Below, in pieces: positions 62,141 through 64,000 of a DNA stretch of 64,000 nucleotides (position 1 is the first letter of the stretch; each line of letters opens with the position of its first letter). The notes below the pieces were generated by a model, which was given only the letters and a program-made list of their open reading frames with translations, was not told where the DNA came from and did not search any database. This DNA comes from Limnobacter sp. (GTDB lineage Bacteria; Pseudomonadota; Gammaproteobacteria; Burkholderiales; Burkholderiaceae_B): assembly GCA_029866125.1 (NCBI GenBank), contig JARWZZ010000005.1:1-64000 (forward strand), written 5' to 3'. The translations under genes and the position numbers were made by a program.

Positions 62141-64000
62141 TTTGCACCCGCTTTGTTGTCTGACTTGTTGTCTGACTTGACAGGGGAATCCGGTCGGGAA
62201 ACGCGCGTAACCTCCGGATTGGCCCAAGTCCCAGTGACTTTGTATTCAATTGAAAACACCTTGGCCAATGGGTCTTTCAGCAGGAAATCTGCAATCAGCG
62301 AGGCAATGCCGACCGCCGGGTTGGCCGCAATCAATGAATAGATGAGGGAGCCTCCCGCCGGGTTCAAATCCGGCAGCACCACCACATTCAAATCTTGAGT
62401 CTCTTTCTCAAGATTCATAACGCCCTCAATCAGTACAGTGGCCGATGGGCTGACCATCTTGAAGTTGGGGGTATTGCCCACGCCTTTGTTCAGGGCAATG
62501 TCAGCTTCCAAAGTGTCGTACGCAAAACCTTCAGAAAATACATCCTTGAAATCCAGCGTCAGGCGTCGAGGCAAATTCTGCAGTGACAGCACCCCCAGCA
62601 ACTTGGCCACGCCGGGGTCTGCCTTCAAAAACTGGCCTTTCTTGCTGATCAATTTGAGTTGGCCCGACAAACTGGCATAGTCCAAATTGGTGGGCGCGTC
62701 ATTCCAAGTTAAATCCCCCACCAAACTGCCGTTTCCCCCTTTGAATACGCCCGACATACCAAACCGGGCCAACAGGCCACCGCCATCTGTCACATCCTGC
62801 TGCAACTTGATGGTTGTTTTTTGGTTTTTCATGCCTTTGCCGTACTGCCAAGTGCCTTTGGCCACCGTCACAGACTCGGGGTTTTCTACCCTCAATTCTT
62901 CAAGCTTCCACACATTGGGTTGTTCATTTAATTTAGCCTGCAGGCGCTCATCGCGGGTTTGATTGACGGCAACCACGCGCAGTTTGCCAAGCTCGTTGTC
63001 GCCCAGTACAAAACGGTCCACACGCACATCCAAGGCGGGAATGCTGTTCACCGGCTCATCTACAATGTCTTTGATTTCAGACCCCACCGCTTTGGGAATG
63101 ATCAGGGTTTTAAAACGAGCCAACAAAGCACCATCGGGCCGCTGTGCATCGGTTACCCATGAAAAATACCCATCCATGCCTTGGCCTTTGATATCCACCT
63201 GCCAACGGTTTTCAATGGTTCTGGCTGTTAGCGACACTCCGCTAAAAATCTTCTTGGCCACCACCAGCTGCTTGGCTTTTAAATCCAGACGAGTGCGGGC
63301 CAAATCAGACTCTTCGGCATTGAACAAATCAGCCATCAAACCTGTGGAAATTCGTTGGCCTTGGGGAAGGCGCCCCATCAAATCATCTGCCGCCGCTTTC
63401 CAAGCATCCACATCCAAGGTGTCCAAGTTCATGCGACCCAAAATGCCATTGGTCTCATTGCCAAGCTCAGTGCCCACCGAGAAATTCAGCGACTGCAACA
63501 CACCGGGCTGGGCTTTGCTGCCATACACGGCTCGTAACAGGCCCAAGGGGTTTTGCTCGCTACCGACCCTCACCTTCCACACGTCAGCAGACATTCCAAT
63601 TTGCTGAACCAAATCAAAATCCAGCGTTTCGTCTTTGGCCTTGGAGAACGGCCTGGGCAGTGCCAATTGCAAACCCTCTAGCTTGCTTTTAACCCGGACT
63701 TCAAGCTTGCTTGTTTCCTTATTGGCGTCTTTACTTGCGTCTTTACTTGCATCCGTCAGCACCTGCACCGTAAACGGTGTTTCGCCCAGCAAATATGGCC
63801 TGAAAAGCGGGTTCAAGTATTCGGAAATTCCGGCTGCGGTGGCAGTACCACTTGCGCGAATGTCCAAATTTCCATTTTTCAAGGTGCCACCGCTTACCTC
63901 CACGGGTGCACCCAAACCCACGCCACGTATGCCTTTAAGCTGCACACCCTGATTGGAAAATTCGATTTGCCCTTGCGCCGAGCTAATCCAAGGCATGCCC
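62137..64000 (-). CDS. yhdP: YhdP-family protein, C-terminal part (cut by window edge)
   Basis: The last 620 residues of a large AsmA/TamB-like protein of the YhdP family, which bridges the inner and outer membranes and helps phospholipid transport. The visible part is rich in beta-strand repeats (GRFNLVDLDVDAW-like) and ends with a block of hydrophobic helix (GGSLIYSLIAANPAVGIASL) and a basic tail with Ser-Asp-Asn-Lys duplicated. The start lies beyond 64000. An internal tandem Asp-Ala-Ser-Lys repeat and a 12-bp duplication near the C-terminus are seen. It is translationally coupled to the nitrilase. Confidence 0.82.
   Translation of the reverse strand, partial: GMPWISSAQGQIEFSNQGVQLKGIRGVGLGAPVEVSGGTLKNGNLDIRASGTATAAGISEYLNPLFRPYLLGETPFTVQVLTDASKDASKDANKETSKLEVRVKSKLEGLQLALPRPFSKAKDETLDFDLVQQIGMSADVWKVRVGSEQNPLGLLRAVYGSKAQPGVLQSLNFSVGTELGNETNGILGRMNLDTLDVDAWKAAADDLMGRLPQGQRISTGLMADLFNAEESDLARTRLDLKAKQLVVAKKIFSGVSLTARTIENRWQVDIKGQGMDGYFSWVTDAQRPDGALLARFKTLIIPKAVGSEIKDIVDEPVNSIPALDVRVDRFVLGDNELGKLRVVAVNQTRDERLQAKLNEQPNVWKLEELRVENPESVTVAKGTWQYGKGMKNQKTTIKLQQDVTDGGGLLARFGMSGVFKGGNGSLVGDLTWNDAPTNLDYASLSGQLKLISKKGQFLKADPGVAKLLGVLSLQNLPRRLTLDFKDVFSEGFAYDTLEADIALNKGVGNTPNFKMVSPSATVLIEGVMNLEKETQDLNVVVLPDLNPAGGSLIYSLIAANPAVGIASLIADFLLKDPLAKVFSIEYKVTGTWANPEVTRVSRPDSPVKSDNKSDNKAGAK

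Noticed and set aside
61271..62227. Longer nitrilase N-terminus
   Set aside because: The extra 29 codons lie in yhdP; the ATGA overlap at 62140 gives the family length.
1..64000. Insertion sequences, prophage, tRNA or rRNA genes
   Set aside because: I looked for transposase, integrase or phage motifs and for tRNA-like folds in the gaps and saw none; a dedicated search could still find a degenerate one.

Overview
The window looks like part of a betaproteobacterial chromosome, most likely Burkholderiales and possibly a Limnobacter-like genus. The basis is the moderate GC content by eye, the conserved gene group yhdP - nitrilase - tldD - aroG at the right end, and the DUF1854/ABC/CphA cyanophycin cluster typical of that order. 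The genus is a guess. I saw no rRNA, tRNA, transposase, integrase or CRISPR array.

Layout. 1-530: hexanucleotide tract and two 99-bp direct repeats, with no convincing gene. 0.5-10.5 kb: MHS-family transporter, acyltransferase, transglutaminase-like and patatin-like lipoproteins, DUF547, ATP-grasp enzyme, SbtA-type bicarbonate transporter with a divergent LysR regulator. 10.7-13.7 kb: AT-richer accessory pair (degenerate Fic protein, DUF234-type ATPase). 13.8-19.2 kb: PhnDCEE-like ABC transporter of the 'putative selenate' type, divergent from egtD. 19.2-22 kb: canonical Fic protein and small secreted or lipoprotein genes. 22-29.4 kb: cyanophycin cluster (DUF1854, ABC transporter, CphA', CphA). 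29.4-34.7 kb: selenoneine genes senA / senB-senC plus a VTT/DedA-like membrane protein. 34.7-40.9 kb: cyanase, nitrate/cyanate-type ABC transporter, DJ-1-like protein, two-component system. 41-44.5 kb: histone H1-like protein, glutamate dehydrogenase, LuxR-type regulator. 44.6-51.1 kb: TetR-controlled RND efflux operon. 51.1-54.2 kb: pentaheme cytochrome c fusion and an orphan TRAP binding protein. 54.4-59.8 kb: an ExoY/CyaA-like nucleotidyl cyclase and two effector-like proteins, interleaved with yqaA and aroG; aroG has a Trp-Trp leader peptide and terminator. 59.8-64 kb: tldD, nitrilase and the 3' part of yhdP, cut by the window edge.

How it fits together. EgtD makes hercynine from histidine, SenC makes selenophosphate, SenB makes a selenosugar from it, and SenA joins hercynine to the selenosugar on the way to selenoneine. 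The ABC transporter divergent from egtD, and perhaps the VTT protein after senC, are plausible selenium uptake partners. Cyanase releases ammonium and CO2 from cyanate, GdhA assimilates ammonium and cyanophycin stores nitrogen. 

The least expected content is the stand-alone ExoY-like cyclase with conserved catalytic residues. A further genome-level oddity is that several unrelated genes have short tandem duplications on or beside their stop codons. Family assignments rest on recognising motifs by eye; no search was run.
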